Counted from the first letter of the stretch, positions 1 through 9,199 are shown. The stretch is 64,000 bases of DNA from Streptomyces sp. 11x1 (GCF_032598905.1 NZ_CP122458.1:9883001-9947000); one strand, 5' to 3'. Numbers and translations are program-made. Notes: generated by a model not told the origin, from the letters alone.

Positions 1-34
1 AATAACTTTTGGCGTACGTCAGTTCGCCCCTGGA

Positions 35-51
35 GCTGAGGCTAGCTCAGC
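35..51. other. Small inverted repeat in the pyc upstream region
   Basis: Arms GCTGAG and CTCAGC are separated by five bases. The rest of positions 1-326 holds no convincing gene. It does contain a repeated word, TGGCACTGAG, at about 124 and 243, each copy followed within a few bases by a TCAC- or GACAC-type sequence, which could be paired regulator sites in the pyc promoter. No -10 or -35 pair can be chosen with confidence. Confidence 0.3.
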
Positions 52-326
52 GCGGGCCCGCGGTCCGGGTTTCGGTCACTTCCGGCCCCTCGCCATCTCA
101 GGAATCTGTGTGGCGGCTCATGTGGCACTGAGGGTCACACAAGTCACGGGAAGCCTGGGGGAGCGGCCGACCATGCGCGCGTAGGGCGGGTGGAATGTCC
201 GGCTGGTGTGCAGTCTGGGTCGGGAAGTGACGGGGCTCACATGGCACTGAGTGACACGATTCCTGTGGTGCGACGGCATCATTGCCGGGACCATGGTGTT
301 CTCATGGCAGCTCGAAGGGATCAGGG

Positions 327-3300
327 ATGCTCCGCAAGGTACTGGTCGCCAACCGTGGCGAGATCGCGATCCGCGCGTTCCGCGCAGGCTATGAAGTGGG
401 CGCGCGGACGGTCGCCGTCTTCCCCCACGAGGACCGCAACTCGCTGCACCGGCTCAAGGCCGACGAGGCCTACGAGATCGGCGAACCTGGTCATCCCGTG
501 CGCGCGTACCTCTCCGTCGAGGAGATCATGCGCGCCGCCAGGCTGGCGGGCGCCGACGCCGTCTACCCGGGCTACGGGTTCCTGTCCGAGAACCCCGAGC
601 TGGCCCGCGCGTGCGAGGAGGCCGGCATCACCTTCGTCGGCCCCAGCGCGCACATCCTGGAGCTGACCGGCAACAAGGCGCGGGCGGTGGCCGCGGCCCG
701 CGCCGCCGGCGTACCGGTCCTCGGCTCCTCCGAGCCCTCCACCGACGTGGACGAGCTGGTGCGCGCCGCCGACGAGATCGGCTTCCCCGTCTTCGTCAAG
801 GCCGTCGCCGGCGGCGGCGGACGCGGCATGCGGCGCGTCGAGGACCCGGCGGCGCTGCGGGAGTCCATCGAGGCGGCGTCCCGCGAGGCGGCCTCCGCCT
901 TCGGCGACCCGACCGTCTTCCTGGAGAAGGCCGTCGTCGAGCCCCGCCACATCGAGGTGCAGATCCTCGCCGACGGCCACGGCAACGTCATCCACCTCTT
1001 CGAACGCGACTGTTCGGTACAGCGCCGCCACCAGAAGGTCATCGAGCTGGCCCCGGCCCCGAACCTCGACCCGGCCCTGCGCGACCGCATCTGCGCCGAC
1101 GCCGTCCGCTTCGCCCGTGAGATCGGCTACCGCAACGCGGGCACCGTCGAGTTCCTCCTCGACCGCGACGGCAACCACGTCTTCATCGAGATGAACCCCC
1201 GCATCCAGGTCGAGCACACGGTCACCGAGGAGGTCACCGACGTCGACCTCGTCCAGTCCCAGCTGCGGATCGCCGCCGGGGCCACCCTCGCCGACCTCGG
1301 GCTCTCCCAGGAGAGCGTCACCCTGCGCGGCGCGGCCCTCCAGTGCCGTATCACCACCGAGGACCCCGCCAACGGCTTCCGCCCGGACACCGGGCGCATC
1401 AGCGCCTACCGCTCGCCCGGTGGCTCCGGCATCCGCCTCGACGGCGGCACCACCCACGCCGGTACGGAGATCAGCGCCCACTTCGACTCCATGCTGGTCA
1501 AACTGACCTGCCGGGGCCGGGACTTCACCACCGCCGTCAACCGGGCCCGGCGCGCGGTCGCCGAGTTCCGCATCCGGGGCGTGGCCACCAACATCCCGTT
1601 CCTGCAGGCCGTCCTCGACGACCCGGACTTCCAGGCCGGACAGGTCACCACCTCGTTCATCGAGCAGCGCCCGCACCTGCTCACCTCCCGGCACTCCGCC
1701 GACCGGGGCACCAAGCTGCTCACCTACCTGGCCGACGTGACGGTCAACAAGCCGAACGGCCCGCGCCCCGACCTGATCGACCCGTCCTCCAAACTGCCGA
1801 GGCCCACCACGGCCGAACCCCCGGCCGGCTCCAAGCAGAAGCTCGTCGAACTCGGCCCCGAGGGCTTCGCCCGCTGGCTGCGCGAGTCGCCGACCATCGG
1901 CGTCACCGACACCACCTTCCGTGACGCCCACCAGTCGCTGCTCGCCACCCGGGTCCGGACCAAGGACATGCTCGCCGTCGCGCCCGTGGTGGCCAGGACC
2001 CTGCCGCAGCTGCTCTCGCTGGAGTGCTGGGGCGGCGCCACCTACGACGTAGCCCTCCGCTTCCTCGCCGAGGACCCCTGGGAGCGGCTGGCCGCCTTCC
2101 GGGCCGCCGCGCCCAACCTCTGCCTCCAGATGCTGCTGCGCGGCCGCAACACCGTCGGCTACACGCCGTACCCGACCGAGGTGACCGACGCCTTCGTCCA
2201 GGAGGCCACCGACACCGGCATCGACATCTTCCGGATCTTCGACGCGCTCAACGACGTGGGCCGGATGCGGCCCGCCATCGACGCCGTACGCGCCACCGGG
2301 ACGGCCGTCGCCGAGGTCGCCCTCTGCTACACCTCCGACCTGTCCAACCCCGCCGAGCAGCTCTACACGCTCGACTACTACCTCCGGCTGGCCGAGCAGA
2401 TCGTCGAGGCCGGCGCCCATGTCCTCGCCGTCAAGGACATGGCGGGACTGCTCCGCGCCCCCGCCGCCACCAAGCTGGTCACCGCGCTGCGCCGCGAGTT
2501 CGACCTGCCGGTGCACATCCACACCCACGACACGGCCGGCGGACAGCTCGCCACCTACCTCGCCGCGATCCAGGCCGGCGCCGACGCCGTCGACGGGGCC
2601 GTGGCCTCCATGGCGGGCACCACCTCCCAGCCGTCGCTGTCGGCGATCGTCGCCGCGACCGACTACTCCGACCGCCCCACCGGCCTCGACCTCCAGGCCG
2701 TCGGCGACCTGGAGCCCTACTGGGAGAGCGTCCGCCGCATCTACGCCCCCTTCGAGGCGGGCCTCGCCTCCCCGACCGGCCGCGTCTACGACCACGAGAT
2801 CCCCGGCGGCCAGCTCTCCAACCTGCGTACCCAGGCCGTCGCACTCGGTCTCGGCGACCGCTTCGAGGACATCGAGGCCATGTACACGGCCGCCGACCGG
2901 ATCCTCGGCCACCTGGTGAAGGTCACGCCCTCCTCCAAGGTGGTCGGCGACCTCGCGCTGCACCTCGTCGGCGCCGGGGTGTCACCCGCCGACTTCGAGG
3001 CCACGCCCGACCGGTTCGACATCCCCGACTCCGTCATCGGCTTCCTGCGCGGCGAGCTGGGCACCCCGCCCGGCGGCTGGCCCGAGCCGTTCCGCAGCAA
3101 GGCCCTCCAGGGCCGCGCCGACGCCAAGCCCGTCCAGGACCTGACCGCCGAGGACCGCGCCGGACTGGAGAAGGACCGCCGCGCCACCCTCAACCGGCTG
3201 CTCTTCCCCGGCCCGACGCGCGAGTTCGAGAACCACCGCCAGACCTACGGCGACACCAGCGTCCTCGACAGCAAGGACTTCTTCTACGGCCTCGGCCCCG

Positions 3301-3701
3301 GCAAGGAGTACGCCGTCGACCTGGAGCCCGGTGTGCGGCTGCTCATCGGTCTGGAGGCCGTCGGCGAGGCGGACGAACGCGGTATGCGCACGGTGATGTC
3401 GACGCTGAACGGCCAGCTGCGGCCGATCCAGATCCGAGACAAGGCCGCCTCCACCGACATCCCCGTCACGGAGAAGGCCGACCGCTCCAACCCCGGCCAT
3501 GTCGCCGCCCCGTTCGCCGGGGTGGTCACCCTCGCGGTCGCCGAGGGCGACGAGGTCGCGGCCGGTGCCACGGTCGCCACCATCGAGGCCATGAAGATGG
3601 AGGCCACCATCACGGTCGCGAAGGCCGGCCGGGTCTCCCGCCTAGCCATCAACAAGATCCAGCAGGTGGAGGGCGGCGACCTGCTCGTCGAGATCGCCTG
3701 A
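327..3701 (+). CDS. pyc: Pyruvate carboxylase
   Basis: A biotin-dependent anaplerotic enzyme that carboxylates pyruvate to oxaloacetate in the cytosol. The 1124-residue length is that of a single-chain pyruvate carboxylase with all three parts in order: an N-terminal biotin carboxylase opening with KVLVANRGEIAIR and carrying the glycine-rich ATP loop GGGGRGMRR near residue 158; a carboxyltransferase domain starting near residue 525 (TDTTFRDAHQS) with the metal-binding HIHTHD segment; and a C-terminal biotinyl domain with EAMKMEA, whose lysine carries biotin. The ATG at 327 is chosen over an in-frame ATG 45 bases upstream because it begins the conserved MLRKVLVANRGE sequence and has AAGGGA upstream. 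It stands alone, converging with a small lipoprotein gene 11 bases downstream. It looks intact. Confidence 0.97.
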   Translation: MLRKVLVANRGEIAIRAFRAGYEVGARTVAVFPHEDRNSLHRLKADEAYEIGEPGHPVRAYLSVEEIMRAARLAGADAVYPGYGFLSENPELARACEEAGITFVGPSAHILELTGNKARAVAAARAAGVPVLGSSEPSTDVDELVRAADEIGFPVFVKAVAGGGGRGMRRVEDPAALRESIEAASREAASAFGDPTVFLEKAVVEPRHIEVQILADGHGNVIHLFERDCSVQRRHQKVIELAPAPNLDPALRDRICADAVRFAREIGYRNAGTVEFLLDRDGNHVFIEMNPRIQVEHTVTEEVTDVDLVQSQLRIAAGATLADLGLSQESVTLRGAALQCRITTEDPANGFRPDTGRISAYRSPGGSGIRLDGGTTHAGTEISAHFDSMLVKLTCRGRDFTTAVNRARRAVAEFRIRGVATNIPFLQAVLDDPDFQAGQVTTSFIEQRPHLLTSRHSADRGTKLLTYLADVTVNKPNGPRPDLIDPSSKLPRPTTAEPPAGSKQKLVELGPEGFARWLRESPTIGVTDTTFRDAHQSLLATRVRTKDMLAVAPVVARTLPQLLSLECWGGATYDVALRFLAEDPWERLAAFRAAAPNLCLQMLLRGRNTVGYTPYPTEVTDAFVQEATDTGIDIFRIFDALNDVGRMRPAIDAVRATGTAVAEVALCYTSDLSNPAEQLYTLDYYLRLAEQIVEAGAHVLAVKDMAGLLRAPAATKLVTALRREFDLPVHIHTHDTAGGQLATYLAAIQAGADAVDGAVASMAGTTSQPSLSAIVAATDYSDRPTGLDLQAVGDLEPYWESVRRIYAPFEAGLASPTGRVYDHEIPGGQLSNLRTQAVALGLGDRFEDIEAMYTAADRILGHLVKVTPSSKVVGDLALHLVGAGVSPADFEATPDRFDIPDSVIGFLRGELGTPPGGWPEPFRSKALQGRADAKPVQDLTAEDRAGLEKDRRATLNRLLFPGPTREFENHRQTYGDTSVLDSKDFFYGLGPGKEYAVDLEPGVRLLIGLEAVGEADERGMRTVMSTLNGQLRPIQIRDKAASTDIPVTEKADRSNPGHVAAPFAGVVTLAVAEGDEVAAGATVATIEAMKMEATITVAKAGRVSRLAINKIQQVEGGDLLVEIA

Positions 3702-3712
3702 CACCGCACGGT

Positions 3713-4242
3713 TCAGGCGCGGGGGAAGAACTCCAGCACCGCTGTGCCGCCCTGGAGCGACTTCACGCGGAAGCCGAGGCCGTTGAGGCCGCCGGTGCCG
3801 CCCGCGCCGAGCGAGGAGCTGAGGACGGTGCCGGCTCCCGAGGACCGGAGCACGACCGTGTCGTCGGTGACCTTCGTGACGCGGAGGTCACCGACGCCGA
3901 ACCGGCTGTCGACCTCGATGGACCGGGGCTCGGACACGGTGAGTACGCACCGGCCGTCGAAGCAGGTGCCGGTGTCGGGGTCGGTGCCACGGCCCGTGCC
4001 GGTGCCCGTGCTGGTGCGTCTGCCGTGCCTCGTCCCGTGTCGCGGTCGCGCTCGTCGGAGGGGGCGGAGGCCGGGCCCGTGGGCGGGGCTGTCGTCGGCC
4101 GTTGTCGTTCCTCCGACCGTGACCCGTCCCTGCCGCCGTCGCCCACGCCGTCGTCCGGAACGCCGCCCCCGCCGCAGCCGGTGAGCGCCCACACCAGGGA
4201 CGCCGCCACCGCGACGCCGAACCGGCCCCTGCCCGTGCCCAT
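3713..4242 (-). pseudogene. Lipoprotein gene split by a frameshift
   Basis: From the ATG at 4242 the first part encodes a lipoprotein signal peptide ending in a lipobox (ALTGC, then glycines) and a Pro/Arg/Ser-rich linker. A well-conserved-looking C-terminal domain (CFDGRCVLTVSEP through LEFFPRA, ending at 3713) lies in a different frame of the same strand. The span from start to stop is 530 bases, not a multiple of three, so one indel is needed to join them, most likely in the low-complexity linker at about 3990-4060. The intact form would be about 176 residues: a surface-anchored protein with a small beta-rich domain of unknown function. Either a true pseudogene or a sequencing error in a GC-rich repeat tract. 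Confidence 0.6.
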
Positions 4243-4387
4243 ACGTCAGCCCTTCAACTCGCCTGCCCGCATGCCCCGTTGTTCCCCGTTTCACGGGACG
4301 TGTCCCTTCATACGGGGTGCGCGGGCCCGGACCGGGGCGGCGGTGGCCCGAGGGGTGAGCCGCCGGCACGACCCGTTGACGCGGGCC

Positions 4388-4639
4388 TCATCCCTGCGGG
4401 ACGCGCGGCCGGGCCACCGTGGCGACGAGCGACGCCGTGAAGGCGTGCCGTGGTGCGGTGAGGAGCCGGCAGGCCGGGCCCTGTTCGACGATTTCCCCCG
4501 CGTCCACGACGGCGATGCGATCCGCGACGGAGGCGGTCTCCAGGTCGTGGGTGATCAGGACCAGCGCCGGTCCGACGGAGGCCGGCCCCGAGTCCTCGTC
4601 GGCGCCGAGCAGGCCCATGTCAGGGCAGCCCGACGGCAC
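4388..4639 (-). pseudogene. Remnant of an ABC transporter ATPase (C-terminal end)
   Basis: Only the last part of an ABC ATPase is present. LVLITHDLETASVADRIAV is the switch-histidine (H-loop) region, followed by VVDAGEIVEQGP and a segment resembling the end of dipeptide/nickel-type ATPases (APRHAFTASLVATV). The Walker A, signature and Walker B motifs are absent upstream, so this cannot be a working ATPase. In the upstream sequence the matching frame is lost about 30 codons before the H-loop. It sits next to an AT-rich Zur-box-like sequence, which may be what remains of a metal-transport operon promoter. Confidence 0.6.
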
Positions 4640-4678
4640 CTCGACGAGGAGGCGCTCGGCTTGACATGTACACCTTAT

Positions 4679-4693
4679 TAATAATCGTTTTCA
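4679..4693 (-). promoter_or_regulatory. Zur-box-like 15-mer
   Basis: Read leftward, the sequence is TGAAAACGATTATTA. It matches the streptomycete zinc-regulator box (consensus TGAAAATGATTTTCA, from general knowledge) at 12 of 15 positions. It lies in a conspicuous AT-rich island inside GC-rich DNA, about 40 bases upstream of the ABC-ATPase remnant on the same strand. The right half is degenerate, so binding may be lost. Confidence 0.4.
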
Positions 4694-4748
4694 TTGTCAT
4701 GAGGTGGAGTGGAAGTGGAAGTGGAGGAGGGGCGGGACCCGCCCCGGC

Positions 4749-6005
4749 CTAGCCGATCTGGACCACGCGGGCCCAGTCGGGCGGGTTGTCCGGCACATAG
4801 TCGGGATCGTCCTCGTCGTACCTGGTGTGTGCGTCGTGACGGGGGAAGAGGCCGACCACCGTCCGGCACGGTGGCTGGGAGCTGGGCCAGGGCGTCTGGC
4901 CGTCGGTGAGGACCACGACGACATCGGGCTTGGGGTGGCTGCGGAGCGCCTTGGCGAACCCCGCGCGCAGGTTCGTCCCGCCGCCGCCCAGCAGCGGGAT
5001 GCCCTCCGCTCGGCACAGCGGGTGGGCGATCCGGGCCACCGCGTCGCACGGGACGACGGTGACGAGGTCACGCCGGCCGCCCACCGCCCGGGAGATCGCG
5101 GCGACCTCCAGCAGCGCGCTGCCCAGTTCCGCGTCGCTGACCGACCCCGAGGTGTCGATGATCACGGAGACATGGGGCGGGCGGCGCCTGAGGCTCGGCA
5201 GCACCGTGCCCGGCACACCGGCGGAGCGCCGCGACGGCCGGCCGTAGCTGTAGTCCTCCCCGGTGCCCGGCGCGGAGGCCGCGGAGCGGACCGCCGCACC
5301 CAGCAACGCCCGCCATGGCTGCGGCGGATGAAACGCCTCCTCCGCCCAGCGCTGCCACCCCTCGGGCGCGGAGCCCGGACGGCCCTTGATGCCCTGGGCC
5401 ACCCGGAAGCGGACCGCGTCCCGTTCCTGCGGGGTCAGGCCGTGCGCCCCGTCTGGGCCCAGCTCCCACTCCCGCTCCAGGCCGTCGGCGCCGCTGCCAC
5501 AGTCCAGCCACGCCAACTCCAGCGTGGCGGCGCCGAGTTGGAACTGTCGCAGATAGTCCTCCATCAACAGTCCCGTGGGCAGTTTCAGGAACCCCGGTTC
5601 GACGACGCCCTCGGGCTTGACCAGTCCGTCGCCGAAGATGTCGTCGTTGATCTCGCAGTCGGCGGCGATGTTCATCCGCAGCCGTTCCCCGGGGCCGGTC
5701 AGTTCCCGTTCCCTGGCGACCCGGTCGCTGCGTCCGTGATGGTCCCGCAGCAGATGGGACACCTCGTGCACCCACACCCCGGCCAGTTCCTCCACCGGCG
5801 TGCGGTCCACGAAACCGGGGGAGACGTAGCACCTCCAGTGCCGGTCCACGGCCATCGTGGGCACCCGCCGGGACTCGACGGTGTGCAGCGCGAACAGGGC
5901 GGTCGCCAGATAGGGCCGGGCCCGCGCCGCCTGGAGCCGGGCGGTGAAGAGCTTGTCGAGGTCGAGGGTGCCTTCGCCAGTGTCGTGCCCGGTGGCCGTG
6001 CTCAT
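4749..6005 (-). CDS. VWA-like metallopeptidase-domain protein, partner of a MoxR ATPase
   Basis: A 418-residue protein with two recognisable parts. The N-terminal half carries the zinc-peptidase signature HEVSH (residues 80-84) in a domain of the DUF2201 putative-metallopeptidase type. The C-terminal half is a VWA-like domain with the MIDAS core DTSGS near residue 283 and a later TDG that completes the metal site. No signal peptide or membrane span is visible, so it is cytosolic. Its ATG overlaps the stop of the AAA gene by four bases (ATGA), implying translational coupling. MoxR ATPases with VWA proteins act as metal-insertion or complex-remodelling chaperones in known cases; the client here is unknown. 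The start at 6005 is chosen for the overlap; the frame extends further upstream only inside the ATPase gene. Confidence 0.85.
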   Translation of the reverse strand: MSTATGHDTGEGTLDLDKLFTARLQAARARPYLATALFALHTVESRRVPTMAVDRHWRCYVSPGFVDRTPVEELAGVWVHEVSHLLRDHHGRSDRVARERELTGPGERLRMNIAADCEINDDIFGDGLVKPEGVVEPGFLKLPTGLLMEDYLRQFQLGAATLELAWLDCGSGADGLEREWELGPDGAHGLTPQERDAVRFRVAQGIKGRPGSAPEGWQRWAEEAFHPPQPWRALLGAAVRSAASAPGTGEDYSYGRPSRRSAGVPGTVLPSLRRRPPHVSVIIDTSGSVSDAELGSALLEVAAISRAVGGRRDLVTVVPCDAVARIAHPLCRAEGIPLLGGGGTNLRAGFAKALRSHPKPDVVVVLTDGQTPWPSSQPPCRTVVGLFPRHDAHTRYDEDDPDYVPDNPPDWARVVQIG

Positions 6006-7255
6006 CGGCGCACCTTCGTCGCCGCCTTCGCACGGGCTGCCGCCTCGTCCGCCCGCCGGGAGAGGGTGACCACTCCGGCGAGGTTCTCGATCGCCGTCGG
6101 AACGTCCCAGTCGTCGCGGCGCAGCGAGGCGAGGGTGGTGGCGGGGACGACCACCAGATCCGGCGCCCCCGTCTCCAGCGCCCGGACCAGCAGTGCCCAC
6201 GCCGCGTCCCAGCGTGCCTTGTCCGGTCGCGACCGGACCGCCGCCACCACCCCGTCGAGCACCGCCTGCCGCAGATCCCCCCGCTGGGGCAGTTCCTCCG
6301 CCGTCGGGTCGGCGAGCAGCACCTCGGGGTCGGGCAGGTCCAGCCGGTCCAGTCCGGCCAGCAGCTCCAACCCCGGCCCGTCCCCCACGGTGCCCCTGAC
6401 CAGGAGGGACAGCACTTCGCGCGAGACACCGGAGGCGGTCGCGAACGCGATCAGCCGCAGTGTCATCTCCCAGCTCCGCGGCGACGGCCAGGGCCCGCCG
6501 CGCCGACTCTCGCTGTTGGGCAGCTGATGCACGAGCTTGGGGCGCGCGGCCAGCAGCGTGCACACCGCGCGCCGCGCGAAGTCCACCGCCTCCGCCAGCC
6601 GCTCCGGTGCCAGCCGCGGCACGGTGGCCCGGGGCCAGGTTCCCCCGAGCCCCCGTACGACGACCTCGTGGTCGTGCGTCCACTGCAGGTGGACGAACCG
6701 GTTGGCCAGCGGCGGGCTCAGCTCCCAGCCGTCGGCCGCCGAGGACCTGGGGTTGGCGGCGGCCACGATCCTTACGTCCGGCGGCAGTTGGAGCGTGCCG
6801 ATCCTGCGCTCCAGCACCAGCCGCAGCAGCGCGGCCTGGACGGCGGGCGGCGCAGTCGACAGCTCGTCCAGGAAGAGCAGTCCCCGGCCGGCGCGTACCA
6901 GGCGCACCGCCCAGTCCGGCGGAGCCATGGGGACACCCTGCTCGGCCGGGTCGTCCCCGACGATCGGCAGGCCCGAGAAGTCGGACGGCTCGTGCACGCT
7001 GGCGATCACGGTCGTCAGCGGAAGATCGAGGGAGGCGGCGAGCTGGGTCAGCGCCGCGGTCTTGCCGATGCCCGGCTCACCCCACAGCAGTACGGGCAGG
7101 TCCGCGGCGACGGCCAGGGTCAGCGCCTCCAGCTGGATGTCGGGGCGCGGTTCGGTGGACGTGGTGCGCAACATGCTCAACAGGTCGGCGGCCACGTCGA
7201 GTTGGGAGCGCGGGTCGGCGTCGGAGGGCAGGGTGAACGGAGTGCGTGTGGGCAT
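6002..7255 (-). CDS. MoxR-type AAA+ ATPase
   Basis: A 417-residue AAA+ ATPase. Walker A is GEPGIGKT (residues 59-66), and Walker B is the LLFLDE segment near residue 130, followed by the MoxR-typical sequence in which the protein scans for overrepresented substrates (STAPPAVQAALL). An AAANP sensor segment follows. This is a cytosolic chaperone-like ATPase that would remodel a partner, most likely using the VWA protein encoded directly after it. The two genes overlap by four bases. The gap to the preceding gene in the transcript is 190 bases and is filled by a tandem repeat, so this gene may have its own promoter or a regulatory leader. Confidence 0.9.
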   Translation of the reverse strand: MPTRTPFTLPSDADPRSQLDVAADLLSMLRTTSTEPRPDIQLEALTLAVAADLPVLLWGEPGIGKTAALTQLAASLDLPLTTVIASVHEPSDFSGLPIVGDDPAEQGVPMAPPDWAVRLVRAGRGLLFLDELSTAPPAVQAALLRLVLERRIGTLQLPPDVRIVAAANPRSSAADGWELSPPLANRFVHLQWTHDHEVVVRGLGGTWPRATVPRLAPERLAEAVDFARRAVCTLLAARPKLVHQLPNSESRRGGPWPSPRSWEMTLRLIAFATASGVSREVLSLLVRGTVGDGPGLELLAGLDRLDLPDPEVLLADPTAEELPQRGDLRQAVLDGVVAAVRSRPDKARWDAAWALLVRALETGAPDLVVVPATTLASLRRDDWDVPTAIENLAGVVTLSRRADEAAARAKAATKVRR

Positions 7256-7299
7256 GTGGGATCACCTTGGGGTGTAGAGGGCTGAAGCCGAACGCGCGC

Positions 7300-7443
7300 G
7301 GTCGCAGGCGCGCGAGGGGTGTCGTCGGAGGCGTGCGAGGTGGCTGATCAGAGTGTGCGAGACGGGTGTTCAGGGCTGAGAAGCGTCCGACGTGGACGGT
7401 CGGAGGCGCGCGAGATGTGTGGTCGGGGGCACGCGAGGTGGAC
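7300..7443. repeat. Degenerate 23-bp tandem repeat array
   Basis: Clear units start at 7300, 7323, 7346, 7398 and 7421. They share a 17-base core close to GGTCGGAGGCGCGCGAG and step by exactly 23 bases, except for one irregular unit at 7369-7397 that is six bases longer. The array ends at the stop codon of the upstream gene (7446) and fills most of the gap before the AAA ATPase gene. It could be a repeated protein-binding site or a variable-number tract. Confidence 0.7.
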
Positions 7444-7445
7444 GG

Positions 7446-8966
7446 TCAGAAGAAGATCGCCACGCGGGGGCGGCGCCGGCGGGACGGTCGACGGCCGACG
7501 TTGGAGCGGACCCGGCCGGGGAGGGGTTCGGCGAGACCGGCCCGGTACAGGCCGTAGGCGATCCGCCGGCGCGCCGCGGACTCCAGCTCCTCCCGCAGCG
7601 GGCCGTCGCGCAGGACCGCCTCGGGGCCCAGCAGCCCTTCGACGACGGCCAGTGCCCCGGCGACGTCCCCGTGGTCCAGCCGCTCGCGTACGCCGGACAG
7701 ACAGTCCGGACGGCGATGCGCCTCGTCGATGGCCCGCAGGCAGGGGAGCGGAGTGCCGGTCAGCGCGACCAGCAGTTCCTCACGCCGGAGTTGGTCCGGG
7801 TCGTGGTCGAGTGCCACCAGCACGCCGTCGACCAGACCGATCCGGTGCCGCTCTCCCCGGCACTCCACGGTCCGCGGCTGCCCCGCCCGGTCCGGCGCCT
7901 CGGCCGGACCCGACGGCACATGGTCCGGTACCAGCGCCGACGCGACCAGCGGATGCAGCCGATGGGCGTCGAGCGCACCGGTACGGAGCAGTTCCAGGTC
8001 GGGCAGGACCCAGGTCGCGGCGTCGGGCAGCACCGGCAGCGCGCCGAGGGCACCGCCGTCACCGGACGCGGCCGTGAGCCGTGGCGCGGGTGGCGGGGTG
8101 TCGTCGTCCGCCTCCGCGTGGGCGTCCTCGCCCGGGGCCCGGTCCGTACCGGTATCCGGGCCCAGGTCCAGGACGAGCCGCCGTCGGGCGCCGCACCGTA
8201 CGAGCACGGAGCCGGTGGACCGCCCCTCGGCGCGCAGCACGATCGCCGCTTCCGCCGCCCACCGCTCGACGGCACAACCCTGCTCCGCCGCCCACGCCCA
8301 CAACTCGTCCGAGGCCGTCGGAAGAGGCAGTGGCGGGTGCGAGGACGAGGGCGAGGGCGAGTGGGGGTGGGGGTGGGGGTGGTCCGCCGGTGGTGCCCCC
8401 TCGCCCGTGGGCCGATCCGCTCCCGAACGGCCCCGCAGCTCACCGGCCCTGCGTGCGTCCCAGAGATGGCGGTGCAGATCGAACCGGTGGCGACGGCTGG
8501 GCCGTGGATGGGGGTGACCACGGGCCTCGGGCCCGGACCCCTCCCACAGCGCGAGACCGATCCGCTGGCCGGCGGCGGCCCACGCGGGCGGAGTACGGGC
8601 CACCAGATGCACCGGCCCCGAGCCGGCACCCCCGCCCGTCCGGTACCGGGCGAGGGTGAGGGTCAGGCCCGGGCGCAGCAGCCCGTCGGGAGCGATCCTC
8701 GGCATGTGCCAACGCAGCAGGTCCGGTGCCAAGTGCCGTAGGTCCGAACGGACTTGGGACGCCAGCTCCGAGCCGTGACGGGCTGCCAGGGAACGCAGGT
8801 CGAGATCGATGTCGACGGCCGCGGCGGCACATGCGCCGGCCCAGTCGCCGACGGCACGGCGAGCGGCCGCGGTCTCGATCATGGAGGGTGGCACGGCGAA
8901 CTCACGCACGCGCAACCAGAAGGAAAGCCGGGGATCCCCGTTCGCTGCATCGGTGAGCATCAGCAC
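7446..8966 (-). CDS. Hypothetical protein, first gene of the MoxR/VWA operon
   Basis: A 506-residue soluble protein with no motif I recognise. It has an Ala/Arg/Leu-rich helical N-terminus, a central Pro/Ser/His-rich low-complexity stretch at about residues 190-215 that looks like a flexible linker, and an acidic second linker near residue 280, which suggests two or three separate domains. There is no signal peptide, membrane span or obvious catalytic motif. A GTG at 8966 with AAGGTGA upstream is the likely start, with an ATG two codons later as the alternative. It is the promoter-proximal member of a leftward set with the AAA ATPase and VWA genes and is a reasonable candidate for client or adaptor of that pair (inference only). 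Confidence 0.65.
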   Translation of the reverse strand: MLMLTDAANGDPRLSFWLRVREFAVPPSMIETAAARRAVGDWAGACAAAAVDIDLDLRSLAARHGSELASQVRSDLRHLAPDLLRWHMPRIAPDGLLRPGLTLTLARYRTGGGAGSGPVHLVARTPPAWAAAGQRIGLALWEGSGPEARGHPHPRPSRRHRFDLHRHLWDARRAGELRGRSGADRPTGEGAPPADHPHPHPHSPSPSSSHPPLPLPTASDELWAWAAEQGCAVERWAAEAAIVLRAEGRSTGSVLVRCGARRRLVLDLGPDTGTDRAPGEDAHAEADDDTPPPAPRLTAASGDGGALGALPVLPDAATWVLPDLELLRTGALDAHRLHPLVASALVPDHVPSGPAEAPDRAGQPRTVECRGERHRIGLVDGVLVALDHDPDQLRREELLVALTGTPLPCLRAIDEAHRRPDCLSGVRERLDHGDVAGALAVVEGLLGPEAVLRDGPLREELESAARRRIAYGLYRAGLAEPLPGRVRSNVGRRPSRRRRPRVAIFF

Positions 8967-9199
8967 TCACCTTGCGCGGACGGAACCCCCGATCTGCTGA
9001 GGGAACGAGTAGTCATCGCGGGGATCGTAACGCCACACCTCCCGCTCCCGCACCTGATTTTCGACCCGGGTGTGCTCGCCCGAGGCCACCGAACCCGAGT
9101 GGTGCGGGTCAGGGCACCGGCGTACGGTCGAACAGTGACCGCGGCGGTGGACGCGCTCGTGCACCGCACCCTGCTTCAGCGACGCCTTTGCGACACGTC

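Noticed and set aside
35..60. TAGCTCAG resembling a tRNA D-arm
   Set aside because: No acceptor stem, anticodon arm or T-arm can be folded around it.
321..2963. 880-codon open frame opposite pyruvate carboxylase
   Set aside because: A shadow produced by the high-GC codon bias of pyc; the product is Gly/Asp/Val-rich with no domain, and the opposite strand is plainly pyc.
7300..7443. Possible CRISPR array
   Set aside because: The 23-base step has no separate unique spacers, units are degenerate, and there are no cas genes.
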